Of a DNA stretch of 64,000 nt, positions 34,396 through 43,708 are shown piece by piece. Below the pieces are notes generated by a model, which did not search any database, had not been told where the DNA came from, and was given only the letters and a program-made list of their open reading frames with translations. The stretch is taken from assembly GCA_022841625.1 (NCBI GenBank), contig JALHRD010000014.1, forward strand, positions 1-64,000, read 5' to 3'. How positions within the stretch are numbered: position 1 is the stretch's first letter; every line of letters begins with the position of its first letter. The stretch comes from Xanthobacteraceae bacterium (lineage in GTDB: Bacteria; Pseudomonadota; Alphaproteobacteria; Rhizobiales; Xanthobacteraceae). The position numbers and the translations under genes were made by a program.

Positions 34396-35418
34396 CTACT
34401 TTATCAACGCTGCGACCCGGTCCACAATCGCCTTGGGCGTGCCGTAGACCTTCTTAATCAGGGCGGCCAGATAGGCGCCATCCTGGGGATCGACGTCCAA
34501 CTTCTGCTTATTTGCATCAGCGCGGAAGTCCGGGCTTTGCATGGTAGCCATGAAAGCCTCCTGCAGCATTTTAACCCGCTCCGCCGCCATCCCCGGCGGG
34601 GCGATGAATGGGCGGCCGAAGCCCACGCCGGCAAACAGGAACTCAATTGCGGCCCGATCGTCGGAATTCTGCACCAGATCGCCGATATAGGGCACATCCT
34701 TGAGCAGTGGCGATGGCGCACCGCCGCCATGAAACAGCAACGCGATCTTGCGCTGCGCAATCCAATCCGGCCGCTGACCCACAATCGTGTCGAGAATGGT
34801 GCAGATGCCGTCGATCTCACCGCGCTCCATCGCAAGCAGCACATTGGCGGTCGACTGAAAGCCCGCGACCACCTTGAATTTCATGCCGAGCAATGCACTG
34901 AGCGCCTTGGGCCAGGTGTGCGGGCCGGCGCCGGGGCCGGTCGAACCAACTACCAATTCGTTCCGGTAAAGATCCGCGACCGTGCCAACCTTCACTTGCG
35001 GGCCGCGGAACGCAATGCAGACCGGAATTTCCATGGTCGGCGTGCCAACCCAAGTGAACCGCGTGGCATCGAAGCGCGCGCCGGACGCTCCAATGACCGG
35101 CCCGAACGCCGTTCCCGCAGCGATGATCCCGAGCGCGGTTCCGTCCTTAGGGGCCACATTGTAAAGATAGTTTGCCGCCACAAAGCCGCCGGCGCCGGGC
35201 ATGTTCTGCGGCACGACGTTTGGCGATCCCGGCAGGTGCCGACCGAGGTGGCGCGCCACCGTCCGGCCCCACAGATCGAAACCGCCGCCAGCGCCAGAGG
35301 CGATCACCATGGCGACGCTCTTGTCGGCCAGGCTCTTGTCACCAAGGATCGGCGGCTGAGCACGCACAGCGGCCGCGCCAAGCGCGACCGCAGCCAAGGC
35401 CAGCAGCATCCTGTTCAT
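34396..35418 (-). CDS. TctC/Bug-like solute-binding protein
   Basis: 340 aa with signal peptide [20 protein letters not shown]. Bug-type motifs are divergent but recognisable: [71 protein letters not shown]. It belongs to the subgroup shared with the proteins encoded at 58531, 61580 and 62805 (NMPGAG, LYN-AP). Same strand as the dioxygenase gene, 68 nt upstream of it. Confidence 0.88.
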   Translation of the reverse strand: MNRMLLALAAVALGAAAVRAQPPILGDKSLADKSVAMVIASGAGGGFDLWGRTVARHLGRHLPGSPNVVPQNMPGAGGFVAANYLYNVAPKDGTALGIIAAGTAFGPVIGASGARFDATRFTWVGTPTMEIPVCIAFRGPQVKVGTVADLYRNELVVGSTGPGAGPHTWPKALSALLGMKFKVVAGFQSTANVLLAMERGEIDGICTILDTIVGQRPDWIAQRKIALLFHGGGAPSPLLKDVPYIGDLVQNSDDRAAIEFLFAGVGFGRPFIAPPGMAAERVKMLQEAFMATMQSPDFRADANKQKLDVDPQDGAYLAALIKKVYGTPKAIVDRVAALIK

Positions 35419-35568
35419 GGCGTCCCTGACGTCTCAAGCACGGTGGCGGCGACGATAGCAACCGGCTTGCCGCGCCGGAAGACCGGCCGCCGCCGCGGAC
35501 CGCCGGACTTGACGGGCTTACCCCAAGCCGCCATGACAAGGCCAACCGACTACGCGCAAGGACATGCG

Positions 35569-36174
35569 ATGGAAAAGTTTACGACCCTCGAAGGCGTCGC
35601 GGCGCCGCTGAAGATGATTAACGTCGATACCGACATGATCATCCCCAAGCAGTTCCTCAAGACCATCAAGCGCACCGGGCTTGGCGCCGGCCTGTTCTCT
35701 GAAAAGCGCTACAAGGACGACGGCAGCGAAAACCCCGACTTCGTGCTCAACAAGCCGGCCTATCGCAATTCGAAAATCCTGGTGGCGGGCGACAATTTCG
35801 GCTGCGGATCCTCGCGCGAACATGCGCCCTGGGCGCTGATGGATTTCGGCATCCGCTGCGTGATCTCGACCTCGTTCGGCGATATTTTCTATAACAATTG
35901 CTTCAAGAACGGCGTGTTGCCGATCAAGGTTTCACCGGAAGACCTGGAGAAACTGTTCGACGATGCCGAACGCGGCGCCAATGCGACGCTGTCAATCGAC
36001 CTCGAAAAGCAGGAAATCCGCGGACCCGACGGTGGCGTGGTGAAATTCGACATCGATGCACACCGCAAGCACTGCATGCTCAACGGCCTCGACGATATCG
36101 GGCTGACCATGGTCAAGGAAAAGAAGATCAACGACTTCGAAGGCAAGGCGAAAGCCGCGCGGCCGTGGTTGTAG
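35569..36174 (+). CDS. leuD: 3-isopropylmalate dehydratase small subunit
   Basis: 201 aa, the usual length. Swivel domain motifs: [54 protein letters not shown] 35569 gives MEKFTTLEG; an in-frame ATG at 35533 adds 12 residues and is less likely, since AAGGA sits 7 nt before 35569. Partner of LeuC (4.5 kb upstream). Confidence 0.98.
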   Translation: MEKFTTLEGVAAPLKMINVDTDMIIPKQFLKTIKRTGLGAGLFSEKRYKDDGSENPDFVLNKPAYRNSKILVAGDNFGCGSSREHAPWALMDFGIRCVISTSFGDIFYNNCFKNGVLPIKVSPEDLEKLFDDAERGANATLSIDLEKQEIRGPDGGVVKFDIDAHRKHCMLNGLDDIGLTMVKEKKINDFEGKAKAARPWL

Positions 36175-36198
36175 CGCCGCCCGCCTGCGCTATCACTT

Positions 36199-37413
36199 TC
36201 ACACTTGCGCCCGCAGACTGAACCCGGGTGTTCGCGCCGCGTCAGGCGTCACGGTCTTGCCTGCGCCGAATAGCTTGCGGCCCGCCACATGGTCGCTCGG
36301 CATGTTGACGGAATCGATGCCGGTCAACACGCCACCGCGGAAATACAGCACCGAAAACCGACCGGCCGCGACATCGCCCAGCGTGACGGTGTCGTCATAG
36401 CGCTGCGTCAGTCCGACGATCTGGAGCTTCGCCTCATACTGGTCGGACCAGAACCAGGGCACCGCGGCATAGGGCTTGGCATCGCCCAAGATCGCGTCGG
36501 CGACCGCCTTGCCCTGATCGATCGCGTTCTGCACGGATTCAAGCCGCACCAAACCATCCGCCATCGGATGCGGAAATGCCGCGCAATCGCCAATGGCATA
36601 GATATTCGGGTCGGACGTCCGCAACAGTGCATCGACCACGACGCCGCGATCGCAATCCAGCGCCGCAGATTTGGCCAGTTCGTCACTGGCAATGATTCCG
36701 ATGCCGACAATAACCAGGTCCGCCGGTACGACCGAGCCGCCACCACAGCGGACCCCCGTGACGCGCCCGCCGTCGCCTACGATTTCGGTGACCGACGCGG
36801 AAAGCTGCACATCGACGCCGCGGCCGCGATGCAAATCGCGGTAGTAATCGGACAGCACCGGCGACACCACCCGCGCCATCAAGCGGTCCATCGCCTCCAG
36901 GACGACGACTTCGCAGCCCAGCATGCGCGCCACCGCCGCGCATTCGAGGCCGATGAAACCGCCACCAACGACGACGACATTCGCCGCCGCCTCGACCTGC
37001 GGCTTGAGCGCGACCGCGTCGGCCAGCGTACGGACATAGGCAACACCGGCAAGATCCGCGCCCGGCACCGGCAAGGTCCGCACCCGTCCGCCGGTCGCCA
37101 GCACCAGGGCGTCATAGGCGACAGTTTTTCCGTCCGCCAGGACGACGCTGTGGCCGGCGCGATCAAGCGCCACGACGCGGCAACCGAGCCGAACGTCGAT
37201 GGCATTGGCGGGATAAAACTCAGCAGGGCGCAGCAGCAGCGCGCTTTGCTTGGTCTCGCCTTTGACATAGCCCTTGGAGAGCGGCGGTCGCTGATATGGC
37301 AGAACCGGCTCCTCGCCGAGAATGACGATCTCGCCGCCGAATTTTTTGCCGCGCAGCGATGCCGCGACCTGAAAGCCCGCCTGTCCGGCGCCGACAATGA
37401 CAACCGCCGTCAC
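36199..37413 (-). CDS. FAD-dependent ferredoxin/putidaredoxin reductase-like oxidoreductase
   Basis: 404 aa. FAD-binding VIVGAGQAGFQVAASLR, NAD-binding VVVVGGGFIGLECAAVARML, and the FAD motif YAIGDCAAFPHP with FWSDQYEAKLQIVG, characteristic of CamA/ThcD-type reductases that feed ferredoxins for P450s or dioxygenases. Its start overlaps the stop of the CoA-lyase gene by 4 nt, so the two are one operon although their chemistry looks unrelated. No ferredoxin gene nearby. Confidence 0.92.
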   Translation of the reverse strand: MTAVVIVGAGQAGFQVAASLRGKKFGGEIVILGEEPVLPYQRPPLSKGYVKGETKQSALLLRPAEFYPANAIDVRLGCRVVALDRAGHSVVLADGKTVAYDALVLATGGRVRTLPVPGADLAGVAYVRTLADAVALKPQVEAAANVVVVGGGFIGLECAAVARMLGCEVVVLEAMDRLMARVVSPVLSDYYRDLHRGRGVDVQLSASVTEIVGDGGRVTGVRCGGGSVVPADLVIVGIGIIASDELAKSAALDCDRGVVVDALLRTSDPNIYAIGDCAAFPHPMADGLVRLESVQNAIDQGKAVADAILGDAKPYAAVPWFWSDQYEAKLQIVGLTQRYDDTVTLGDVAAGRFSVLYFRGGVLTGIDSVNMPSDHVAGRKLFGAGKTVTPDAARTPGFSLRAQV

Positions 37414-38291
37414 ATTCCACGCTCCGCAACTGCGTCGGCAATCGCCACCGTACGCCGCGCGATTTCGGCATGTAGCCGCTCGACCATGCGGCCGTCGAGC
37501 GCGATAACGCCCTTGCCGCGATTCTCCGGCAGTTCAAAGGCGGCGATGATGGCGCGCGCCTGCGCGATCTCCTGTTCGCTCGGCGTGAACGCAGCGTTGC
37601 ACGGCGCGATCTGGTTCGGATGAATCAGGGTCTTGCCGTCAAATCCCAGGTCGCGGGCCTGCGCGCATTCTCGCGCGAAGCCTTCGGCATCGGCGAGGTC
37701 GTTGAACGGCCCGTCGAGAATGTCGATGCCGTGGGCGCGCGCCGCCGCGATCGCCGCGACCAAGAGCGGCAGCACCGGCGCTCGGCCCGGCACAATCCGC
37801 GCGCGCATCTCCTTGGCAAGATCGTTGGTGCCGACCACCAGGCACGACAAGCGCGTCTCGACATCATGTGTCACCGCCGCGATGTCGCGCACATTGAGGA
37901 TCGCAAGTGGCGTTTCGACCATTGCCCAGACACTGATCTTGTGGTCGGCGCCAATGTCCATCAGGCGATCGGCCAAATTTTCCAGGGTGGAGGGCAACGA
38001 AACTTTTGGCACCAGCATGGCGTCGGGGCGCACGTCGTGGACCATATCCACATCAGCGAGCCACCACTCGGTGTCGAGACCGTTGATCCGAACCACGACT
38101 TCGCGCGATCCGAAGCCGCCATCCTTGATCGCAGCGCGGACCTGGGCACGGGCTTCGGCCTTGGCGCCGGGCGCGACCGAATCCTCAAGATCAAGGACGA
38201 CGGCATCGACCGGCAATGTGCGCGCCTTCTCGATGGCGCGCGCATTGGTCCCGGGCATGTACAGCACGCTACGGCGCGGATGGACGGACAT
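37410..38291 (-). CDS. HpcH/HpaI (CitE-like) CoA-ester lyase
   Basis: 293 aa TIM-barrel: RRSVLYMPGTNARAIEKA, VVLDLEDSVAPGAKAEAR, VVVRINGLDTEWWLAD, AMVETPLAILNVRDIA, GKTLIHPNQIAP. Mg-binding Glu/Asp are present. Family members cleave citryl-, malyl- or citramalyl-CoA; substrate here unknown. First gene of the two-gene operon with the reductase, divergent from the carbonic anhydrase gene. Confidence 0.9.
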   Translation of the reverse strand: MSVHPRRSVLYMPGTNARAIEKARTLPVDAVVLDLEDSVAPGAKAEARAQVRAAIKDGGFGSREVVVRINGLDTEWWLADVDMVHDVRPDAMLVPKVSLPSTLENLADRLMDIGADHKISVWAMVETPLAILNVRDIAAVTHDVETRLSCLVVGTNDLAKEMRARIVPGRAPVLPLLVAAIAAARAHGIDILDGPFNDLADAEGFARECAQARDLGFDGKTLIHPNQIAPCNAAFTPSEQEIAQARAIIAAFELPENRGKGVIALDGRMVERLHAEIARRTVAIADAVAERGM

Positions 38292-38313
38292 CGAATAGGG
38301 CTTTCATTTTGGG

Positions 38314-38404
38314 TTGGGTCAAGGTAGCGAACCGGGGATCGATGCGCCAGCCACGCCGGCGTCGTCACCTCATAACCCCGTCTGACCCAACGCAGTTTGA
38401 CCCA
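38314..38404. promoter_or_regulatory. Divergent control region with repeated TTGGGTCA-type boxes
   Basis: TTGGGTCA at 38314-38321, its reverse complement TGACCCAA at 38383-38390 and a further TGACCCAG at 38398-38405 lie between the CoA-lyase and carbonic anhydrase starts. Possible operator for one regulator; no protein assigned. Confidence 0.35.
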
Positions 38405-38409
38405 GCACA

Positions 38410-39045
38410 ATGCAGCTCCCCACCCGCCTGCTTGAAGGCTACCGAAACTTCCGTGGCACGCGCCTCCCGACCGAGCAGACGCGCTACCAGGAACTCGCCG
38501 AGCACGGCCAATCGCCCGAAGTCATGGTGATTGGCTGCTGCGATTCGCGGGTCTCTCCGGAAGTGATTTTTGATGCGCGGCCGGGCGAATTGTTTGTGGT
38601 GCGCAATGTCGCAAACCTGGTGCCGCCCTATTCGCCCGACGGCTCTTATCATGGAGTCTCCGCGGCGCTCGAATTCGCCATTGCCGTGCTCAAGATTAAG
38701 CACATCGTGGTGCTGGGACACGCGCGCTGCGGCGGCGTGCAGGCCTATGCCGAAGATGACGCGCCATTGTCCCCGGGCGACTTCATCGGCAAGTGGATGT
38801 CGCTGATAGCGCCGGCGGCGGCACAAGTCGGCGGGCGCAGCAACCGGCCGCAGGCCGAGTATCTCGCGCAAATGGAACAGGCTTCGATTGCCAACAGTCT
38901 CGACAACCTGCTGACCTTTCCGCGCGTGCAGGCTCTGGTCGCGGAGGGCGGGCTGACGCTGCACGGCGCTTATTTCGGCGTCGCGACCGGCGAGCTTTCG
39001 GTGCGCGACCCGGCAACCGGCGCGTTTTTATCGATCGCCGGATAG
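38410..39045 (+). CDS. Beta-class carbonic anhydrase
   Basis: 211 aa. Zinc ligands C44, H104 and C107 with the D45-R47 dyad (CCDSRVSPE; LGHARCGGV). It interconverts CO2 and bicarbonate in the cytoplasm. Length and motifs are standard. Transcribed divergently from the CoA-lyase gene and convergent with asd. Confidence 0.95.
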   Translation: MQLPTRLLEGYRNFRGTRLPTEQTRYQELAEHGQSPEVMVIGCCDSRVSPEVIFDARPGELFVVRNVANLVPPYSPDGSYHGVSAALEFAIAVLKIKHIVVLGHARCGGVQAYAEDDAPLSPGDFIGKWMSLIAPAAAQVGGRSNRPQAEYLAQMEQASIANSLDNLLTFPRVQALVAEGGLTLHGAYFGVATGELSVRDPATGAFLSIAG

Positions 39046-39052
39046 TCTTTCC

Positions 39053-40087
39053 CTACGCCGCCTTACGCTTGGCCTCGATCAACTTGCGATTGATCAAGCA
39101 TTCGGCGATCTGGATGGCGTTGAGCGCCGCGCCCTTGCGCAGATTGTCGGACACTACCCACAGCGACAGACCGTTCTCGACCGTCGGATCGGTGCGAATG
39201 CGACTGATATAGGTGGCGTCCTCGCCGGCGCATTCATAGGGCGTGACGTAACCGCCGGACTCGTGCTTGTCGATCACCAAGCAACCTGGCGCGCGCCGCA
39301 GGATATCGCGCGCCTCATCGGCGGTGATCGGCTCGGCGAACTCGATGGTCACGGCTTCCGAGTGGCCGATGAACACCGGCACCCGCACACAGGTTGCGGT
39401 GAGCTTGATCTTAGGGTCGAGGATCTTCTTGGTCTCGACCATCATCTTCCACTCTTCCTTGGTGTAGCCATCCTCCATGAAATCGTCGATGTGCGGAATC
39501 AGATTGAACGCGATCCGCTTCGAGAACTTCTTGGACTGGACCTCATCGAGCGTGAACACCGCCTTGGTCTGCGAGAACAACTCGTCCATCGCCTCCTTGC
39601 CGGCGCCCGAAACCGATTGATAGGTCGCGACCACGACGCGGATAATCTTCGCCTTGTCATGCAGCGGCTTGAGTGCGACCACGAGCTGCGCGGTGGAACA
39701 GTTCGGATTGGCGATAATCCCCTTCGTGCGGAAGCCCGCGACTGCGTCCGCATTAACCTCCGGCACGACCAGCGGCACGTCGGAATCGTAGCGCCAACAC
39801 GAGGAATTATCGATCACGACCGCGCCGGCGGCGGCGAATTTCGGCGACCATTCCTTTGAAACCGCCGAGCCGGCCGACATCAGGCAGATATCGATGTCGG
39901 AGAGGTCACAATGCTCAAGCGCCTTCACCTTCAGGATCTTGTCGCCAAAGGACACTTCAACGCCCAGGCTTCGGCGCGACGCCAGTGCCACCACCTCGTC
40001 CGCGGGAAATGCCCGCTCGGCAAGGATTTCAAGCATCTCGCGGCCCACATTGCCAGTGGCGCCAACCACGGCGACCTTGTAACCCAT
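39053..40087 (-). CDS. asd: Aspartate-semialdehyde dehydrogenase
   Basis: 344 aa. NADP-binding GATGNVGREML, catalytic Cys in NPNCSTAQLVVALKPLHD, and GAGKEAMDEL; YTKEEWKMMVETKKI is typical of the alphaproteobacterial form. It reduces aspartyl phosphate for lysine, threonine, methionine and diaminopimelate synthesis. A perfect 18-nt palindrome lies 77 nt upstream of its start. Confidence 0.97.
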   Translation of the reverse strand: MGYKVAVVGATGNVGREMLEILAERAFPADEVVALASRRSLGVEVSFGDKILKVKALEHCDLSDIDICLMSAGSAVSKEWSPKFAAAGAVVIDNSSCWRYDSDVPLVVPEVNADAVAGFRTKGIIANPNCSTAQLVVALKPLHDKAKIIRVVVATYQSVSGAGKEAMDELFSQTKAVFTLDEVQSKKFSKRIAFNLIPHIDDFMEDGYTKEEWKMMVETKKILDPKIKLTATCVRVPVFIGHSEAVTIEFAEPITADEARDILRRAPGCLVIDKHESGGYVTPYECAGEDATYISRIRTDPTVENGLSLWVVSDNLRKGAALNAIQIAECLINRKLIEAKRKAA

Positions 40088-40163
40088 CGTTTACTCTCCA
40101 AGTTGAATCCGCCCGCCGCATCGCCGCGCGGAAGCCGGATTGAAGCGCCTTCTAGGCGAGAAC

Positions 40164-40181
40164 GCCGTTGAATTCAACGGC
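40164..40181. promoter_or_regulatory. 18-nt perfect palindrome upstream of asd
   Basis: GCCGTTGAATTCAACGGC, uninterrupted, in the 222-nt gap between asd and the cytochrome gene. It has the form of a dimeric-repressor operator. A smaller inverted repeat CGCCTTCTAGGCG lies 10 nt before it. Nothing else is recognised in this gap. Confidence 0.5.
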
Positions 40182-40310
40182 TTCGGGGGCCGAAAGTGCA
40201 CCCTGCGTTGCGCAGTTTTGGGGATCAAATTCGGGTAGCCCTGGTTCGCAGGCTCGCCTATGTCGGCACACTCGCGATATTGGCGATCATGCCGACGCGA
40301 TAGCCGCGCC

Positions 40311-40658
40311 CTACTTCCCGATGAACGGGTTCTGCCATCCGCCCGGCGCCTGCCGCGGCGGAAACGTCGCTTCAAGATAGTCAAGCACGGTCTTGCGCAG
40401 ATCGCCGTCAATCGGCGGCATGTTGAACCGCTTCGTCATCAAGTCGAGGGTGGCGTCCCATTGCGGTCGCAACTGCCCCTGCTGGGCGACAATCTTGAAG
40501 CCATGACACGCCACGCAAGCATAGAAGGTCTGCTCGCGGCCGACTCCTGCCGGATAGTCCTCCGGATTTTCCTGGCTTGGCGTGAAGGTCTCGGCTGCCG
40601 CCGGAACCAACGCCATGGCCAGGACTGCCGCGACAAACCAGACCATCCGACGTCGCAT
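40311..40658 (-). CDS. Periplasmic c-type cytochrome (SorB-like)
   Basis: 115 aa with signal peptide (MVWFVAAVLAMALVPAAA), one heme site CVACH and Met ligands available downstream (NMPPIDGDLRKTVLDYLEA). It follows the sulfite-oxidase gene by 54 nt on the same strand, the arrangement of sorAB, in which the cytochrome takes electrons from the molybdoenzyme. Confidence 0.88.
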   Translation of the reverse strand: MRRRMVWFVAAVLAMALVPAAAETFTPSQENPEDYPAGVGREQTFYACVACHGFKIVAQQGQLRPQWDATLDLMTKRFNMPPIDGDLRKTVLDYLEATFPPRQAPGGWQNPFIGK

Positions 40659-40712
40659 GATCGTGCCTCACATGATCATACCCCGCGCTTGTCGCGGCGG
40701 GCATGATTGAAC

Positions 40713-42047
40713 CTAGCCGATCAGCACCGCAATCCGGTGGAACGGGTTGGCGCCGTAGCCCTGCGGATTCCAGTTACCGGCAATATGGGGCTGCATAGTG
40801 CCGCGCTGATCGGTCGCGCGCGACCAGATTTCGTAGTAGCCCTCGCTCGGTACTTTCACCGTCGCGGTCCAGCGCCGCCAGTCGTAGCGATTCTTCGCCG
40901 GCTGCAATTGCGCTGGCCGCCAGGTTGCGCCGAAGTCGATCGAAACATCGACCCGTCGGATCGACAGATCGCCGTCCCACGCCGCGCCGCGCAGCTTGAG
41001 CTCGCGCACACCGCCGGCGAGTTTGGTCCCATTCGCCGGGCTGGTGATGATCGAACGCACCGGCATCGATTCCAAATCGCGGAAATTGTTATCGTCGGGC
41101 TTGCCACCTGGAATCATCGGCTTGATGGTGACGCGATAGGAGGTGCCGCCCATGCCGGCGCCGTCGTGCACTTTGTCACGCACCCAAATGCGGGTCAGCC
41201 ATTTCGCCGACACCGATCCAGGCCAACCTGGAACGATGAGTCGCAGCGGTCCGCCATGAATATTGGGCAGCGGCTCGCCGTTCATCGCCCAGACGATCAA
41301 GTTGTTCTGGTCGATGGCCTTGCGGATCGGCACGCCGCGCGACAAAGCCGGCCGGTTGGGATCGGACAGGCTGCCGTCGCTGCCATAGTGGCCGGTGAAC
41401 ACCGCCGAAGGCTTTACCCCTGCCGCCCGCAGCACGTCGCTCAGGCGCACGCCGGTCCATTCCGCACAGCCGGCGCCACCATTGGTCCACTGATTGCCGC
41501 GCGCCGTTGGCGTGAAGAACGAACGGCCATTGCCGCCGCACTCCATGACCAGGCGCCGTGTCACCGGGCGGAACCGCTTCTTGAGTTCGCCGACCGTCAA
41601 TTCGAGCTTCTGGTTGACCTCGCCATCGATGGTGAACTTCCAACTGTCGGGATCCTTGACCGGATCCGGCGTGTTGGCATTGTTGCGGATGAAGAATTTA
41701 GCAATCGGCGTGGTGTCGTCGTCGAGCAGGCTTTCCGGAGTTTCCGCCACCAGCGGACGGTCGCCGAGCAACACCAGCCCTTCATGCTTGCCGGGGAATT
41801 TCAAAAATTGCGGCCCTTTGGCGGGCGCTGGCTTGTCTTGTGCCAGCGCCGCCGGGATCAGCCCGCCCGGCATATTGGCGGCGAACGGGATCGCGCCGCC
41901 GACCGCCACGCTCATAGCCGCAAGTCCGCTGCCACCCAGAAATCCGCGCCGGTCGACGCCCGTCTTGCGTCCAAACACGTTCGCATCGGCCCGATTCGGA
42001 TCGTCTTGATAAAGCTCGTCAATGCTTCGCTCGGTCTTGCGCGTCAT
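40713..42047 (-). CDS. Sulfite:cytochrome c oxidoreductase, molybdenum subunit (SorA/SoxC-like)
   Basis: 444 aa. Tat signal at residues 32-40 (DRRGFLGGS), molybdopterin domain with the Mo-ligand Cys in LVMECGGNGRSFF and GAGCAEWTGVRLSDVL, and a C-terminal Mo-cofactor dimerisation domain (VDVSIDFGATWRPAQL; IWSRATDQRGTMQP). It oxidises sulfite to sulfate in the periplasm, passing electrons to the cytochrome gene downstream. GGGAGGG and a good promoter precede it. SoxC is possible but no other sox gene is present. Confidence 0.9.
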   Translation of the reverse strand: MTRKTERSIDELYQDDPNRADANVFGRKTGVDRRGFLGGSGLAAMSVAVGGAIPFAANMPGGLIPAALAQDKPAPAKGPQFLKFPGKHEGLVLLGDRPLVAETPESLLDDDTTPIAKFFIRNNANTPDPVKDPDSWKFTIDGEVNQKLELTVGELKKRFRPVTRRLVMECGGNGRSFFTPTARGNQWTNGGAGCAEWTGVRLSDVLRAAGVKPSAVFTGHYGSDGSLSDPNRPALSRGVPIRKAIDQNNLIVWAMNGEPLPNIHGGPLRLIVPGWPGSVSAKWLTRIWVRDKVHDGAGMGGTSYRVTIKPMIPGGKPDDNNFRDLESMPVRSIITSPANGTKLAGGVRELKLRGAAWDGDLSIRRVDVSIDFGATWRPAQLQPAKNRYDWRRWTATVKVPSEGYYEIWSRATDQRGTMQPHIAGNWNPQGYGANPFHRIAVLIG

Positions 42048-42073
42048 GGCACCCTCCCAGGTGATTTGGCTGC

Positions 42074-42103
42074 ACTATACACATTCAATAAATCTTATGT
42101 AAA
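42074..42103 (-). promoter_or_regulatory. Candidate promoter of the sulfite oxidoreductase operon
   Basis: On the minus strand TTTACA (42103-42098), 18-nt AT-rich spacer, TATAGT (42079-42074), 26 nt before the start codon. Good consensus match. Confidence 0.6.
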
Positions 42104-42226
42104 CCGGTGCGATAGTGTGGCACTCGGAGTTTGCAACAACGCTTGGTGAGCGATTGACGCTCAAAGCGCGATGGACCCGGCGGCAAAATCAGCTAAAGTA
42201 AGAATCCAGAATCGGGGATAGGCGAC

Positions 42227-42559
42227 ATGAAATCACACGTTTGGGTTGCCGCTATTTGCCTAACAGGGATCGCGCTTTCGTCCTTTGCGATCACACCTGC
42301 GGACGCCCAGGGCCAGGCTGCCAAGAAGGCTGCCAAGCGGTTTGGGCCGGTTCCGGTCAGCATGGAGCCACCCCCCCGCACCCGCATCACGGTGCAGCGG
42401 CGCTCTTATCTTGACGCCGGAACCCATGTGCAGCCGGGGGACCGCAAATTCACGGATTATGCGATCCCACCGGGATACTCGCCGACCAGCGTGATCGACC
42501 ACAGCTCCGGCGGGCGTCGTTCGACGCTGCCGGATTGGAACTTCTGCTTCGGCTGCTGA
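42227..42559 (+). CDS. Small secreted hypothetical protein
   Basis: 110 aa with signal peptide (VWVAAICLTGIALSSFAITPADAQ). The mature part is basic and Pro/Gly-rich (RTRITVQRRSYLDAGTHVQP; YAIPPGYSPTSVIDHS) and ends FCFGC. No known domain. I recall similar short proteins from Bradyrhizobium-type genomes. Isolated plus-strand gene between minus-strand genes. Confidence 0.75.
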   Translation: MKSHVWVAAICLTGIALSSFAITPADAQGQAAKKAAKRFGPVPVSMEPPPRTRITVQRRSYLDAGTHVQPGDRKFTDYAIPPGYSPTSVIDHSSGGRRSTLPDWNFCFGC

Positions 42560-42601
42560 AGCGGCCCCCCGCTCCGCCTTGCTTCTGGCAATCCAGGAAG
42601 C

Positions 42602-43591
42602 TCATTCCAGCTTGATGTTGGCTTCGCGCGCAATATCGCGCCACTGATTGATCTCGCGCGCAATCAGCCCCTGGAATTCTTCCGGCGTGCTGCCGTTCGG
42701 CGCAACGCCCTGCTTGGCGAGCACCGCCACAACTTCGGGCAGCTGAATAATTCGGTTGAGCTCTTTATTGAGCCGGTCGATCACTGGCCTTGGCGTTCCG
42801 GCGGTCGTGAGAACGCCGACCCACTGGATCGCTTCGAGGCCCTTGAAGCCCTGCTCCTCGGTGGTGGAGAGATCGGGCAATCGCGGGTGGCGCTTGCGGT
42901 CTCCGTTAGCGATCGCCCGGATTGCGCCGGCCTCGATGTGCGGGAAAATGATGTTCGGCGCCAGCATGGTGAAATGCGTCTCGCCGCCAAGCATCGCCTG
43001 GGTCGCGGGCGCGCCGCCGCGATAGGGGATGTGCTGGAGCTTGATGCCGGTGCGGCGCATCAATAGCTCGATGGTGAGCTGGGTTTGGCTACCGACGCCG
43101 GGCGATGCGTAATTGTATTTGCCGGGCTCCTTCTTGGCGAGCTCGACAAACTCGGCAAGCGTCTTGGCCGGCACGCTTGGATGCACAAAGAAGAACATGG
43201 CATTGGTATTGACGAGCGAAATCGGCGCGAAATCCTTTTCGGTGTTGTAAGGCAACTTCGGGTTCAGCGCGGGCTGAACCGTGTGGGACGAAGCGACCAT
43301 GAGCAGCGTGTGGCCGTCCGGGGCTGCGCGCGCAACCGCCTCGGTGCCGACCTGGCCGGCGGCGGCCGGCCGATTGTCGACAATCACCGTCTGGCCCAGT
43401 GCCTTTTCCAGATGCGGGGCAATCAGCCGGCCCATGACGTCGTTCGAGCCGCCGGCCGGGAACGGCACGATCAGGCGGAGGGTTTGGGTTGGCCAGGTTT
43501 GGCTGGTGGCGGGACCGGCAATCAAGATCAGCAGGGCGACCGCGGTCCAGAGGCACGCATCCCGACGCACGACAACGGCTTTCCACGACAT
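42602..43591 (-). CDS. TctC/Bug-family periplasmic solute-binding protein
   Basis: 329 aa from ATG 43591, with GGAGAG a few nt upstream; a longer frame to 43690 lacks a signal. Signal peptide ALLILIAGPATSQ. Classic Bug motifs: LRLIVPFPAGGSNDVMGRL, DNRPAAAGQVGTEAVARAAP, DGHTLLM, YNTEKDFAPISLV, IPYRGGAPATQAMLGGE. Solitary gene without transporter subunits nearby; ligand unknown. Confidence 0.93.
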   Translation of the reverse strand: MSWKAVVVRRDACLWTAVALLILIAGPATSQTWPTQTLRLIVPFPAGGSNDVMGRLIAPHLEKALGQTVIVDNRPAAAGQVGTEAVARAAPDGHTLLMVASSHTVQPALNPKLPYNTEKDFAPISLVNTNAMFFFVHPSVPAKTLAEFVELAKKEPGKYNYASPGVGSQTQLTIELLMRRTGIKLQHIPYRGGAPATQAMLGGETHFTMLAPNIIFPHIEAGAIRAIANGDRKRHPRLPDLSTTEEQGFKGLEAIQWVGVLTTAGTPRPVIDRLNKELNRIIQLPEVVAVLAKQGVAPNGSTPEEFQGLIAREINQWRDIAREANIKLE

Positions 43592-43708
43592 CAGTTCTCT
43601 CCTTACGTCCTTCGGTCCACAAACGCTTGCCGCCACCCTAAGCCCTTGCAAGCGGCTGGAAAAGATCGCTGGGCCCGCCGAATGTCGCAAGCCGGGGGAG
43701 CGCCGCGT

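Noticed and set aside
34537-35568. Long upstream extension of leuD
   Set aside because: Antisense to the TctC gene; leuD begins normally at 35569.
36289-37623. 444-aa plus-strand open frame
   Set aside because: Antisense to the FAD-dependent reductase and CoA-lyase genes.
40707-42149. 480-aa plus-strand open frame
   Set aside because: Antisense to the sulfite oxidoreductase gene; no family match.
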